The notes under the pieces: model-generated
What the model was told of the DNA's origin: nothing
The model's input: only the letters and a program-made list of their open reading frames with translations
Database searches by the model: none
Translations under genes and position numbers: made by a program
Origin: Arbacia lixula
Lineage: Eukaryota; Echinodermata; Echinoidea; Arbacioida; Arbaciidae
Direction: 5' to 3'
DNA: 64,000 bases
NCBI GenBank assembly: GCA_963669155.1
Contig: OZ022588.1
Span: 19,109,938-19,173,937 of the forward strand
Shown here: positions 1 through 14,800 of the stretch, piece after piece
Layout of the letters: the number at the start of each line of letters is the position of its first letter
Position numbering within the stretch: the first letter of the stretch is position 1

Positions 1-255
1 ACATGTTGGGCAGAGTATATTGCAGGAGGAGTCATCAGTAACATCAAAGAATGCAAGCTAAGAAAGAAGTTTATCAGTGTTTTAGTGTGGTTGTCTGATC
101 TTTTCTTCCTTGAAACAAACCAACTTTGATTTGGTAAACTTTGAACCACTGTCCTCAAGCAAAAAAGACACTCAATACAATTCTACATATTTTTATTATT
201 AATCAAGATATAGCAAAGAAACTTCATAGGGGGGGAAAATGGAGCTAAACTCAAC
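1..255 (-). other. UBR4 intron 24, start
   Basis: Intronic, AT-rich. I see no exon or repeat here. Confidence 0.7.
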
Positions 256-347
256 CTTGAATAGAGTGTGAAGATCTCTATGAGCCTGTTCCCGACTGGC
301 TGAAGGTCCTGGGCCACTTCCATTCCTTTGCGGGGGTCATCTTCATC
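256..347 (-). CDS. UBR4: UBR4 coding exon 24 (last in window)
   Basis: 92 nt. DEDDPRKGMEVAQDLQPVGN then RLIEIFTLYS; human ETDPHKSSEITKNLLPATLQLIDTYASF. Acceptor TTATAG, donor CAAG|GTTGAG, a non-consensus +3 base. Two bases carry into an exon outside the window. Confidence 0.88.
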
Positions 348-3300
348 CTATAATGAAAAGACGTAAAGAAAAAGAGATGAATAATGTACAAATGAATAAA
401 AGATAGGATGAGAAAACAAATTGATGAACGTACAGATAATCAAATGTTTGGATAGATGCTTTAACATCATGAATGAGTAGATGAAAAATGAAAACAGAAA
501 AAGTGAATGCATAAATTAATTCATGACAATTACAAGATGAATGGATGATTAGGTGAAAGAAAAGATAAATGAAGAATGAATAAATGAATACATGGTTTGA
601 TGACTGAATAGATGGATAAATGAATAAGTTGAAAAATGAATAAGTTGATGAATAGATGGAAAGATGAATTAATAGAGCAATGGATAAAAGACTGAATGGC
701 TGGAAATTGTATGGATGATTGCATAAGGATGTATATATGAAGAATAGAACATGGCTGAAAAGATTGCAAAGCTGGAGTGGTATTCTGAAAATGTTTTTAC
801 ATGATCATTGCTGGGATTGTCCTATTGTTGCAGATATGGACTTAATTTCTTTTAGAATACCACCCCTGGTTGTTTAAATATATAAACAATGAATAAAGAA
901 CTAACTGATTGAGTGACAGAATAGATGGATTGACGAATGAACAAACGACTATCTCCATGTAGTAATACACCTTTGTGTCAAGTTTGGTTGACATTGAATG
1001 ATTGAATTTCTAAACATTAGGAGGCAGATGACATTTTGATCAGGTTGGTTCAATCACCTTTGCCCTTTGACCTTTTTGGGCATCAATTGATGAATCAATC
1101 GAAGTGGCCCAAAAGAAGACTGATAGACTTATAAAATACTCACCATGGCTTTCCTGAAGCGGTCCTGGAGTGAGATCCGCAGCTTACTGATGACAGAGTC
1201 TAGCGTGTAGAGCAGGTGCAGGCTGGGAAGCTGTGTGGTAGAGAGGATAGGGTTGGGACCAGCATTCAAGGGCATCTCAAAGAGCTGTAATGAGTAGGGA
1301 GACAAAGAAAAAAGCAGATGCTTTGACTTTATGTTCATAGATTAATGGATGTGGTACATGGAGAGAGAAAGAAATGGGAGAGGGGGGAGAGGGGTAGAGA
1401 GGGGTAGAGAGGGGTAGAGAGGGGGGGAGAGGGGGGGAGAGGGGGGGAGAGGGGGAGAGAGGGGGAGAGAGGGGGAGAGAGGGGGAGAGAGGGGGAGAGA
1501 GGGGGAGAGAGGGGGAGAGAGGGGGAGAAAAAGGAGAAAGAGAAAGAGAGAAGGGAAGATAGAGGGCAGGGGGTGAGAAAGATAGGGAGAGAGAGAGAAT
1601 AAAAGAGAGCAAGAAAGCAAATACAGAGCTTTCTGAGTTAATATTATACTCAGTATGGTGATGCATCTTTGTGCCAAGTTAAATTTAGCTCCATCATTCA
1701 GTTAACAATTTATTTTAAAAATAGATATTGAAGGAGTTAATGTAAGAGGCATGAAAATAATAGTACAGCTTTAATCCCTCATATGCTTCCTACCTGACTG
1801 GCGATGGATTCCTGAGCGAGTTGTACATCAAACTTGAGGGTGTGGCAGAGTTTGATGACGATGTCCAGCAAGCTCTCCGCCTCAGTGTCTGGCAACCGCT
1901 GCTCACACAGGTGCTCCTGAAGGGACCAAAATTAAAGGGTTTATTCATTTGCTTGTTCATCTTTGGTGTTTTTATGCCTCCGCCACGAAGTGGCCGGAGG
2001 CATTATGTTTTCGGGTTGTCCGTCCGTCCGTCCGTCCGTCCGTACGTATGTCCATCCGTCCCGAATCCGTTTAGGCAATATCTTGAGAACCGTGAAGCAG
2101 ATTTGCTTCAAACTTGGTACATGTATGTATTGCATGAAACTAAGTGCGTAAAATTGGGGTCAAATCTGATTAAGGTCAAAGGTCAAAGGTCAATGAAATT
2201 TGTGAAAATTTGCCAAAAATTTATCATTTTCACAATAAATCTAAATCCAAGGATGCAATTCTCATTCAACATGGTACAAAGATAGATCACTACTTGTGGA
2301 TAGACTGGTGACATTTTTGGTAAAATTCCTGAAAGTTCAGAGGTCAAAGGTCAATGAACTTTGCCAAAATTGGCTAGAAATTGCCCCCAAATAGATATTT
2401 TTCACATTGAATCCAATACTAATGATTCAATTCAAACCAAACATAGTACAGAGATGTATCACTTCATGGAGGTAGACTGGTGAAGTTTGGGTAAAATTCC
2501 TGAAAGATCAAAGGCTAATGAACTTCACCCAAAATTGGCTAATTTTAAACAAACTTGATACAAGAATGGATTTAGACAGACTGGTTAGATTGGAAGTCAA
2601 AGAAGTAAGAGGTCAAAAGTCAATGAACATTGCCAAACTTGGCTAAACTTGAAAAAACAGAATTTGATATTTTCATTTCACATAGGAGCAATGGTACATT
2701 GCCCACCAATCATACACATTTTCTGAGAATAGCAAAGAGGCGGAGGCATATTTATTGACTGCGTGGCAGTCGAATTGCTCTAGTTTTTCTTCAACTTCTG
2801 TTCTGCTCTTTATTTCTTTTCATCTATCTTCTCTCCACTTTCCTTCCCCATCTTCTTCCTTCCTTCGTTGTCTTTCTTTACTTCCTTATTTTCTCTTTCT
2901 TTTTCATCTCTCATTTTTCTGCTTTCTTTCTTTTTCTTTTTTTTATTCTTCTCCTCCTCCCCTTGTCCTCTCCTCTTCCTCTAGTTCTCTTCTTTTGTTT
3001 CCTTTCTTCTTCCTCTAACCTTTTCAACTTTTCTTCATTTTCTTTCCTACTTCTGCTTTCTTTCCCATTCTTCCCATTCCTCTCAATCTCCATGCCCCTC
3101 TTCTTCTTCCTTTTCCTCTTTCTTTCCTCTTTCTTTCCTTCCTTCATCTTCATCTGATTTCTCTTTCTTTTTTGTTTCCTCTCTTCTTCTTCTTCCTCTT
3201 CCTCTTTCTCTTTTTCTTGTTCTTCTTTCTATTTCTGCGTTCTTTCTGTTTCCTTCACTTTTTCCTCTTCTACTTCTTTTGTTCCGCTTTCTTTCCCCTT

Positions 3301-6300
3301 CCTCTTCATTTTGTTCTTCTTCCCCTATCTCCTGCTTTCTTTTTTCATATTTCTCCTCTTCTTCCCATTTCCCTTTCTTCTCCTTTTTTTCTTCTTCTAC
3401 ATTACAGATTCCAAATCTCCCACCGCTCATCCACCTACCACCACTCCAGAACGCCCCACCCACCTTGATCCATGCATTGTATTTGGTTGCGGCCAGCCTG
3501 GGCACCCAGCGCAGCGAGTGCAGCACCTCCTGCTGGGTCAGTGGCCGCTCAGAGTCACAGTGCTGTCCCTCCAGCAGCTTCAGGTAGGCTACAGAGGGTG
3601 CCATTCGCCCTAGCAGCCGCCAGCAGACCGTGGCGGCGTAGTGAATGGCGCAACCGGTGGCGTGGTCCAGGGTGTTGGGGGGGCACTCCCCTCCCGCCCC
3701 CAGGAGCTCAATGACGGAGGTGTACAGCTCATTGTAGTCAAAGTTGGGGTCGTATAGGACATCACATGCCTGGACAATAACAAAGGGGGTAAATCAATAA
3801 TCAATTAATAGAATACAATTATTTACTGTCAGTGATCAATTATTAAAATAAAATGGATATATCCCAATAGTGTATGAGAAATTCAATACAGATTATGCTA
3901 AGGCTACTTAGTAATTATGTTTATAATGTATAATCAAGATTCCCTTTGTTGATGATTGCAGTAGTGTAATGATGCAACAGTTCCTTTGGATCATGAAACT
4001 ATTTTTCTGAAACAAACATGTTTTGTTTCAACTTGAATCAACCTCATGATATGGACAATGGATGATTGAATTGCATTGAAATGAACGCCATTTGAATAAA
4101 TGCGCATTCCCCAACGGCTCACCCCTTTGTCGATGCTGGGCCCATTGCGCTCGGCCTCCGTGGACACCAGGTTGTAAAAGCTGCGCTTGAAGCTGGCTGC
4201 TTCCAGCTGACCCCCTAGCACGGGGGCGTCGCCCAGCACTGCCCGCCGGGCATTCTCCTCCACCTCACGGCATGGGGCGTAGAACTTGGTCAGGGCCACC
4301 CCACCCCGCTCCTCCTGATACAGCATGAGCGCTGGGTCCCATGACTGCACTGTGAAGATGTTCCACTGCACCTGTATACATGTACATGGACGAGGGGGGC
4401 AGAAAAGTAATTAATCTATGTACTATGCACTGTGAAGATGTTCCACTGCATCTGTATCAAATTAGGGGGCTCAGAAAGTAATTAGTCAATATACTATGCA
4501 ACAGGTGTATGCACACGACGAGTGCGCTATAAAAATAGGAGTACTATAGCTCTCCATGGTACAGCATCAGCGGCGGGTCCCAAGACTACACCATGAAGAT
4601 ATTTAACTGCACCTGTTTTAACATGGGGTTGGGGGGAGGGGTCAGAAAAGTGTATGCAACAGGTGTTTGCACACAACGAGTGTGCTATAAAATTGTGATC
4701 ACTTTAGCAATAGCATGAGCACTGGGTGCCTGTGCATTTATAATCCATGAGAACAATTTTTATATCAACATTTCAATTCTCCACTGGAGATATTTTATGC
4801 ATTGCTGGGGCCTTTTTTAATCACCCTGAGCCCCCCTTGTCACCGTTGACACGCTATGGAGCAGGTGTCTTTACACTATCAAAACAGCAATACCAAAGCT
4901 CTGTCACGGTTGGCCCCTCCAAGGTGATTCGTATTTCTCTCACCACCTGTACGGAGATACCGGAGAGGGTCGGAATGAGGTTAACTTCTGTTATCAAGAG
5001 ACGAATTATTCATTGAGGGTTACCCCTCCCCATGTATGCGAACTGTGTCAATGAAGCTTTCCACTGCACCTGTGCCAGAGGTGGGGTGGGTGAATAGTCA
5101 GAATTGGGATCAGTCTGTGTAAAGTTGAGCAGGTGCATTCCACAAGTCTCCCATTAAAACAGTACAGCTCAGTACAGGTGAATTTGAAACTTGATCTTTT
5201 GTTGTCTTTTGTAACGTCTGATATGTTTGATACAATTATTTTCATTTGAAGTGGGGAGGCAACTTAAGAAGAAAATGAAAATATACAAGGAAAACATGAG
5301 ATAAAACTAGAGCAATTTGACTGCCACACAGTCGATAAATATGTCTCCGCCTCTTTGCTAGCTCGATTTAGATTTATTCTCAGAAAATGTGTATGTTTTG
5401 GTGGGCAGTGTACCATTGAATTCCTGTGGGAAATAAAAATATATTCTGTTTTTCCATGTTTAGCCATGAAGTGATCAATCTCTGTACCATGTTTGGTTAG
5501 AGTCGCACCATTGGATTTGGATTTGGGCTGAAAAATATCAATTTTTCATTTGGGATGAAAAATATCAATTTTGGGGGACTTTAAGCAAATTTTTGCAAAG
5601 TTCTTTGAACTTTGACCTCTGATCTTCCATCCTTAAAATTTAGATTTATTGTGAAAAAGGCCCATTTTGGGCAATTTTGGACAGACTTACGTAAAGTTGC
5701 CCTGAATACCACAGCTAAACAGTGGAGTCAAAGGGTTAAACAATGTCTTACAGGAGGAGAGTCACCCTGAATACCACATCTAAACATGGAGTCAAAGTGT
5801 TAAACAATGTTTTATACAGAGAAAAGTCACCATGAATACCACAGCTAAATAATGGTTAAAAAATGCCTCACAAGAGAAAAGTTACCCTGAATACCACAGC
5901 TAAGCAGCACAGTCAAAGTGTTAAACAATGTCTTATACAGAGAAAAGCCACCATGAATAACAGAGCTAAACAATGTACTATCAATGCAGTCAAAGGGTTA
6001 AACAAGGTCTTACAAGAGAAAAGTCACCCTGAATACCACAGCTAAGCAGCAATGTCAAAGGGTTAAACAATGTCTTATACAGAGAAAAGTCACCATAAAT
6101 AACAGAGCTAAACAATGTACTATCAATGCAGTCCTGTCTTACAATAGGAAAGTCACCCTGAATACCACATCTAAACATGGAGTCAAAGTGTTAAACAATG
6201 TCTTATACAGAGAAAAGTCACCATAAATAACAGAGCTAAACAATTATATATCAAAGCAGTCCTGTCTTACAAGAGGAAAGTCACCCTGAATACCACAACT

Positions 6301-9300
6301 AAGCAGTGAAGTCAAAGTGTTAAACAATGTCTTATACAGAGAAAAGCCACCATGAATAACAGAGCTAAACAATGTACAATTAAAGCAGTCCTGTCTTACA
6401 AGAGGAAAGTCACCCTGAATACCACGGCTAAACAGTGGATTCAAAGGGTTAAGCAATGTCTTGTAAGAGGAAAGTCACCCTGAATACCACAGCTAAGTAG
6501 CAGAGTCAAAGTGTTCACCAATGTCTTATAAGAGAAAAGTCACCATGAACTAGAGCAATTCGACTGCCACGCAGTCGATAAATATGCCTCCGCCTCTTTG
6601 CTATTCTCAAAAAATGTGTATGTTTGGTGGGCAATGTACCATTGCTCCTTCGTGAAATGAAAATATCACATTCTGTTTCTGTCTGTCTAAATCCATCCTT
6701 ATATCAAGTTTGTTTAAAATTAGCCAATTTTGGGTGAAGTTCATTGACCTTTGACCTTTCAGGAATTTTACACAAACTTCACCAGTCTACCTCCATGAAT
6801 TGATTCATCTCTGCACTAAGTTTGGTTTGAATTGAATCATTATTATTGGATTCAATGTGAAAATTATCCACTTGAGGGCAATTTTTAGCCAAATTTGGCA
6901 AAGTTAATTGACCTTTGATCCCTGACCTTAGAGAAATTTTACCAAAAATGTCATCAGTCTAGTAGTGATCCATCTTTGCACCATGTTTGGTTGGTATTGC
7001 TCCATTGGATTTGGATATATTTTGAAAATTATTACTTTGGGGGCATTTTTTAGCTAATTTTTGGCAAAGTTCATTGATCTTTGACCTTTGAACTCTCAGG
7101 AGTTCTACCCAAACTTTCACCAGTCTACCTCCATGAAGTGATACATCTCTGTACCATGTTTGGTTAGAATTGCGCCATTGGATTTGGATTTGGGTTTATT
7201 GTGAAAAATATCAATTTTTGCAAAGTTCATTGACCTTTGACCTTTGATCTTCCAGCAATTTCACAAACACTGTCACCAGTCTACCCCCAAGTAGTGATCC
7301 ATCGTTTCACTATGTTCGGTTAGAATTGCACGATTGGATTTGGATTTATTGTGCAAAATTTAAAGTTTGGGGCAATTTCTAGCCAATTTTGGCAAAGTTC
7401 ATTGACCTTTGACCTCTGAACTTTTAGGAATTTTACCAAAAATGTCACCAGTCTATCCCCAAGTAGTGATCTATCTTTGTACTATGGTTAATGAGAATTG
7501 CATCCTTGGATTTGGATTAATTGTGAAAAAGGTCAATTTTTGGCAATTTTTCACAAATTTTATTGACCTTTGAACTTTCAGGAATTTTACCAAAGTTGTC
7601 ATCAGTCTATCCCCAAGTAGTTATCCATCTTTGTACCCTGTTTAATGAGAATTGCATTCTTGGAATTGGATATATTGTGGAAAAGGTCATTTTGGGGCAA
7701 TTTTTACAAAGTTCATTGACCTTTGACCTCAATCAGATTTGACCCCAATTTTACACACTTCATAAAATATTTCATGCAATACATACATGTACCAAGTTTG
7801 AAGCAAATCTGCATATGCCTCCGCCCACTTCGTGGCAGAGGTATAATAAGAATACAAATAATTTGATGAAGGGAAAAGAGGGAATGAAAAAGCAGATGAC
7901 GTAAAAGGAGAAGCAGAATATCAATAACAAAAGAACAAGAAGGAGAAAATAGAGTCTTAGAAGAGAAATAAATGGAGCACTAACCTTTAACAGGAGAAGG
8001 AGAAAATTAAATGGGGAAGAAGAATAACAAGGATGACAATATAACAAAAAGGAGAATATGAGGTCTGAGAAAAGTCAGAGAGTAAAATAGAAAAGATGGC
8101 TGAGCACTGACCTGATCATAGAGCTGTGGAGGGGGCTGGGAGTAGTGATGAAGGAAATATTCCAGCAGGAGGAGAAGGCGGCACACAGCAAGTGGGCTCT
8201 TCTTCTTCACATCCCTGCAAGGAAGGCGCAAAGCAACACTTACCACTCAAACATTCAGTCTGTGACTGACTCCATTAATTGAGTATGTAAATTACCTAGC
8301 AACACGTCAGAGTTTACACCATAGGAAGTCTCTCTCTCTTTGATATCTCTCTACTTTTTCTTTCTCTTAATTTCTCCCTCCATCCTCTCTCTTTCTCACT
8401 TCTCTGTGTGTGTACATGTGTGTTTCCATATTGCTTCTAACATTCCTGCTATGACTTCTTTATTTACTTCTTCTTCTACTACTTCTAACTACTGATACTA
8501 CTGATGTCACTAATACTACTACTTCTGCTACTAAAAGTGATGTTGATCCTTCAATTCTTATATGCACTATTTTTATCATTATTACTGCTAACTGCTAATA
8601 CAATCACTCCTATTCTGTTCCTTCCCTCTTTCTTTTCTTACTTTCAACTCTTCGAGTAACCTCTCTTTCCCTCTCTCCCTCTTTCTACCTTTCTCCCTTT
8701 CTCCTTCTATGAATGCAGAAGTGGGAGGAAGGATGTTCAACTTCTGTTGTGCAATACGAATGTGTTACACGTATGTGATTTGAGTATAACATTAATGGAA
8801 GGATACACAAATGGCCGGGAAGGTGTTAAGAGGGACTTACTGTGACTGGGAGGCTTCCACTATGATGTTGGCACACTGTGTGAGAATGATGACCTTGCTG
8901 CTCCTGTTCAGACTGTCAAACACGAACAGCAGCAGCTGGATGTGTTCAACATTCACATCTAAAAATAAACACCACAGTAATCACAGTGATTTAGTCAGAA
9001 TTCTTCATAATCACGGAGAGCCAAATAGTCCAGTTCAGACTGTCAACACATAGTAACTGGATGGGTTCCATGTTGACATCTGAAAATCAACACCATAGAG
9101 ATCAAGATCAAATTTAGTCTTGTTTCCTTGGTATTATGGAAAGCTGAAAAATCCAGATTAGACTGTCAAACACAAACAGCAGTAGCTAGATGTTGTCTAC
9201 TTTCCTATCTGAAAAAAATATGTGTATAATTTGATGCTTTGTTACTTCCACATCATGAAGGGCTACAGACACAGTTTTCTCAATATACTACTGAAATTTT

Positions 9301-11859
9301 CTATTTGCTCTGACCCAACTATCATTGAATGTAGCCTTAAAAGTGTGACTCCAGCTTTACATCCCACAAATTAAGCCTCACATCAATATCATGCTCCCTC
9401 CCGACTCTACCCCCACTACCCTGGGTGCCACTATCACAACTCCCTACTCTACAAGCCCTTACCTTCTCCTTCAGCCTGTGACTCTGGTTTAAGAGCCCAC
9501 TCCCTCAGTACAGCCAGGAATCGCTGCCATACACTCAATCCTACACTCATACTACCCCCACTGCCATGAGCACCGCCACCACCACCGCCTTGCCAGGGTG
9601 ACTGCTGACGCTTGACCAGGACATGGGCGAGAACAGCCAGGGTACGGGGTGGCAGGTTGAGCGGCCAGCTCACCTGGCTGGACGGCTGTACACCTAGTTG
9701 GCCCAGGAGGGCATCCTATATTCAAATAAAATAAAATAATGAGCAAAGCATCATTGAGGATTTACTTGGCAATAAACATGGCATTACCAATTGGCCTAAT
9801 CACATTTCATTTTCAAGTTTTAATCACTAACTCATAAACGGAATTATGTGTCTTATATTTTATAATAATTTTTCTTTATTTTTTCTCAGCACTGATAAGC
9901 CCCGCCTCCAAAATATCCTCCAACTCAAGATTCCCCCTGTGACATCATCAAAGGTAGAAATTAGCAGGATAATACACATAATTTATGCACAAACTAAACA
10001 TTGCAATGACTACCTGCAAGTGCTTATAATAGTAAGCAAATAATCAACGTCGGTGAAGGTAATGGGACGAAATATCACTTCCGAGGCGATCTGGATGTAG
10101 CTATCTTTCCGAAGCTTTTAGCTGAGGAAAGATAGCGTATACATTCAGATCGCCGAGGAAGTGATAGTTCGTCTCATTGCCTGAAACCAAAAGTTGATTA
10201 TTTGCTTTATATTCCACATCTGATACCAACAATCTATAAAATAAATGACAATTTAACGTACAAAAGCATTCGTGTCGGTGCGGCTACATATTCACGCGAC
10301 GCTCCGAAACCCGGAAGCAAATTGACTTTGTGCACGTTGCTATATAGACTCTACAAATTCCAACGAACACTATGACATGGTGATGCTTATTTGTAAGATT
10401 TTGACGGAAAAGCAAGAAGTAATCAAAATTCTCTTACCTGTGCGGTATCGGTGAGAACATAGATCCTCCGAGAATACTCTTCATAATTCTAATAAATTAC
10501 AGGCAAGTGAAATTCTAGGTCAATTTTGGTACGAGGTGGTAGAGAATTGCACACTTGCTTTGGTGAAATACTGTGTGGGGGAAATGGAAGGCTTGCACTG
10601 CTTTGTACGTACGCGCGCGGCGCAGCGCGCTATAACCAAAAATTTTAATTTCCGCGCGCGCACCACGGTGTTGTTACAAATGTGTATAAGTTATACATAT
10701 ATAGCCATACATGTAGCTCTTGAATTAGCTGCACTCTGGGTGCTGGTGACATTCCTCACTGGTGAAATAAACATTTAGCAATGTGTACTGCCCAGAAGAG
10801 TCTGGAATGTTATTTACATGAAAGAATGTTGCAGCTAGCTGAGACTCATTAGCATAATAAAGGAGCTCAGATGGGCTAGTAATGACTCATCAGTGTAATC
10901 TAGGTCAGGTCAATATTGTTTGTCATGTTTACAAGCATAGGTACAGTATATGTACAATGAAGAGCTTACTAGATATATTGAGAAATCTCTAGAAGTACAA
11001 ATAATAGAACCTTCTGGAATGTACAGTTTGTAGTATATATATGAGTTGTTTGAGATAGGAGCTCAGTTTTCATATCATCTTGCTCCAGTCACCTGTGATA
11101 AGAGTAACCTGCATCTAAGATATTGTTGTGACCCTGGCTCAATACCTACCTGTGGATTTATACGAGGACTTTCTCTCCGTGGATAAATACCTGCCTGTTA
11201 AATAGCGCTTATGAGATCCTGCCTGTGAAAGCGTGAAAGCTCTGTGGATTAACATATGACCATCTTGGATCATCTATTTGGACTTGACTATCTGGAATAC
11301 CTGTTCTTCAGCGTACAACATTGGGATCAACATTGCGATCATAATTTGGGAATACTGGATCGGATTATCAACTGGACCATCAGCGAGAGCCGTGGATCCA
11401 TTGGACTTCAGTATCCTCCAGCACTGTAAGCTAACCTGTATCCATACATTGTAAAATAATCTATATACTTTTCTGCTCAGGTGATCAGATGGGAAAAACT
11501 ACGCTTCATCACGTGATCAACTCTTGACCAATCATATAGCAACATTCTTAGTATGTGGAATATAATATCACAAAGCTAGCACATTTCTGACAAAAGGAAA
11601 TGATTATTCCCACATGAAGGGCTGTTAGATGGTATTGTGTGAAGACATGTGATGCTCTTGTGTGCAGGTGTACACATTACATTACATTACAAGCATTACA
11701 AGTGACTGTTAGTTTACCTGTAGCTGAGGTGTCAGAAGATGAGAGGACAGCAGAGTATGGCAGAAGTGAAGCAGCACACTGGAGAACTCATCACAGAGGT
11801 GGGCTGGAAAAAAAAAACATACAAAAATTAATGTATTTGTGATTTCTTATCTTTCTGCT

Positions 11860-11890
<31 letters not shown>

Positions 11891-14800
11891 TCCTTCCCTT
11901 CTCTCTTTCTCTATATATCTCTCTGCGTTTCTCTTTAAATACCTTCTGAAGCCAAGCAATTTCAATGAAAAATTTAATCTGCCTCATATATTATACAAAA
12001 ACAAGCAGAATGTGCTTCTTACTATTCTCCATCTTGATGGCTCCTTTATCCAAGTCTTTGATGACGTTAGCAAGACCGACAGTGTGGTATTCTTGGAAGG
12101 CCAGGCTAAAGGGGGAGATAAAAAAAAAAAAAAAAAAGGAAAACGTAGCTAGGTGCACAGCACATCAAATCACACTGCATCAGAAATGTCCAAATTATGC
12201 CAAGGAAGAGAAGAAAAGTTGACATTGTCTATAAAACATGTGATGCCATTGTAAGCAATTGCAGGTAGTCATTATGCAGGGTTATTTGGAGGTGGGGCTT
12301 TGAGGCGCTCATAATGATGGAGACATTTTATTCACAAATGCATGATACATACACTAAGAAGTGTGTGATTTTGTCATGTACATACTAACATGCTTAAACA
12401 AAAGTCAGCATTGATATCAATGTCCTCATGGAATCTCTAAGGATCTCCAGCATCGTTAGCATGTGTTGTGAATGCTTACCTGGGGAAGTGTCTGATCAGG
12501 TCATTGGAGATCTGGAATAGATGGCCTGTTAGGAACAGCAGCACATCTCTGGAGAGCTTCAGGTACTGCAGAGCCAAATAAAGAACCAGATGAATGAGGT
12601 CAGGGCCCTGTCTTATAAAAAGGTGTGATTGATCTGAATCCATTACAAGTCCAGTCCCAATCTCTAATAAACAAAGCTACAATTGATTTTAATTGCAAGT
12701 CTAGATGCAATCAATCACAATTTATTTATATTGAACTTGTTCTCAATGAATGAAATAATAAATAAACTAGAGCAATTCGACTGCCGCGCAGACAATAAAT
12801 ATGCCTCCCCTCTTTGCTAGCTCTATTTAGATTTATTCTCAGAAAACCTTTTTGGTGGGCAATGAACCATTTAATTCCTATGTGAAAAGAAAATATATTC
12901 TGTTTTTCCATGTTTGGCCAAGTTTGGCAATGTTCATTGACCTTTGACTTCCAATCTAATCAGTCCGTCTAAAGCCATCCTTGTATTAAGTTTGTTAAAA
13001 ATTAGCCAATTTTGGGATAAAGTTCATTGACCTTTGACCTTACAGAAATTTTACCCACACTTCCATCAATGTACCTCCATGAAGTGTTACATCTCCGTAC
13101 CATGTTTGATTAGAATTGCACTATTGGATTTGGGTTTATTGTGAAAAATATCAATATGGGGCCAATTTTGGGCAAATTGTTGCAAAGTTGATTGATCTTT
13201 GACCTCTGGCCTTCCAGGAATTTCACCAAAAATGTCACCAGTCTATTCCCAAGTAGTGATCCATCTTAGTACTACGTTTCATGAGAATTGCATTTTTTAA
13301 TTTGGTTTTATGGTGAAAAATATGAAGTTTGGGGCAGTTTTTAACCTATTTTTGTGAAGTTCATTGACCTTTGACCTCTGAACTTTCAGGAATATTATCA
13401 CAAATGTCATCAGTCTATTCCCAAGTAGTGATTAAACTTTGTAACATGTTTCATGAGAATTGTGCAAATGGTTTTGGATTTATTGGGAAAATATAAAGCT
13501 TGGGGCAGTTTTTAGCCAATTTTGGCAAAGTTCATTGACCTTTGACCTCTGAACTTTTAGGAATTTAATAAAACATGTCACCAGTTTATTCTCAAGTAGT
13601 AATCTATCTTTGTACCATGTTTCATGAGAATTGGATCCTTGGATTTAGCTTTATTGTGAAAAAGGTCAATTTTAGGCAATTTTTCACAAAGTTCATTGAC
13701 CTTTGACCTCAATCAGAATTGACCCCTATTTTACACACTTCATTGGTTTCATGCAATACACACATGTACCAAGTTTGAAGCAAATCTGATAAGCGGTTCT
13801 CAAGATATTGCCGAAACGGACGGACGGACGGACAACCCGAAAACATAATGCCTCCGGCCACTTCGTGGCGGAGGCATAATCAATAACAATAATAATAATA
13901 ACTTATTTATACAATGCTTAATACTATGGTTTTAAATGCTATTGATGAAAAAATGAATGAATACATGAATAATTGATTGAATTTATCAATTAATTCATTG
14001 ATCTCTGGAAGAATTAATTTTCTCTGGAAAAAGTAATGAATTGGTGCATTACCTCTGTGGCTTCTTCTTTATCAGTCATCTCTGACAGAGATGTCTTGGC
14101 TCCATCCTGTTTCTCCCCATCCTTCTTCTCGTCTGTGGGAGGGGGAGGGGGTGGTGGGGCAGTGGGCGTTGAATCTTTGGATTCAGGTTCAGAGGTCAGC
14201 GACTCCTCAAACCATGGACCAAGGATGGGTTCACTGTCATCGTCTGTGGGAGTGTCACAGAGCCAGTGGAAGTGGAGAAGGGGGGGCAAGGAGACAAAGA
14301 AGAGAGACAGAAATGGGTTAGAGGGGTAGACAAAGGGTATAGATGGGGTAATGGGAGGGAGAGAGGGGGAGAGAGAACAAGGAAGGAAAAGGAGAAGAGT
14401 GATATGGGGAATAATGGAGAGGGGTGAGGAAGACATGGAGAGGGATGAGCAGGAAGGATAGAGGTAGAGTGAGGGGTAGCGGAAAAGGGAGGGAGAAAGA
14501 GGGGGAATTGATGAACAAGGAAGAGGGAACAGGGAAGAAATAGATACAATGGAGACAGAGGTAGGAAAATAGAGAGAGGGAGTGAGAGGGGGAAAGAGGG
14601 AGAGAGAATTGGGAGGGGTAATTATTTCATTTTCTAACAGTAACAGCGTTTTAAATTGTTCCTTTAGCATCAAAGTTTATAATACATTGAGGATGGAATC
14701 ATAATGACTCATCAAAATATACAACACGAACATGTCATAATTTATTGTCAATGTACCCCATCCTATGACATTTAAGAGGAATAGAATTCAGAAGGAGGCC

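Noticed and set aside
2911-3604. Long Lys/Glu-rich or Ser/Phe-rich open frames on both strands
   Set aside because: They follow the polypyrimidine tract composition; only the stretch overlapping UBR4 exon 21 is coding, in the exon's own frame.
5990-6456. Repeated GIQGDFxLVRQDC peptide units
   Set aside because: They come from the 63-bp minisatellite read in one frame; units contain indels that shift the frame and no start or splice context is present.
10536-11460. Solo LTR fossil
   Set aside because: Promoter-like organisation is suggestive, but no matched ends or target duplication could be found, so the element call is withheld and only the HSE/TATA site is listed at low confidence.
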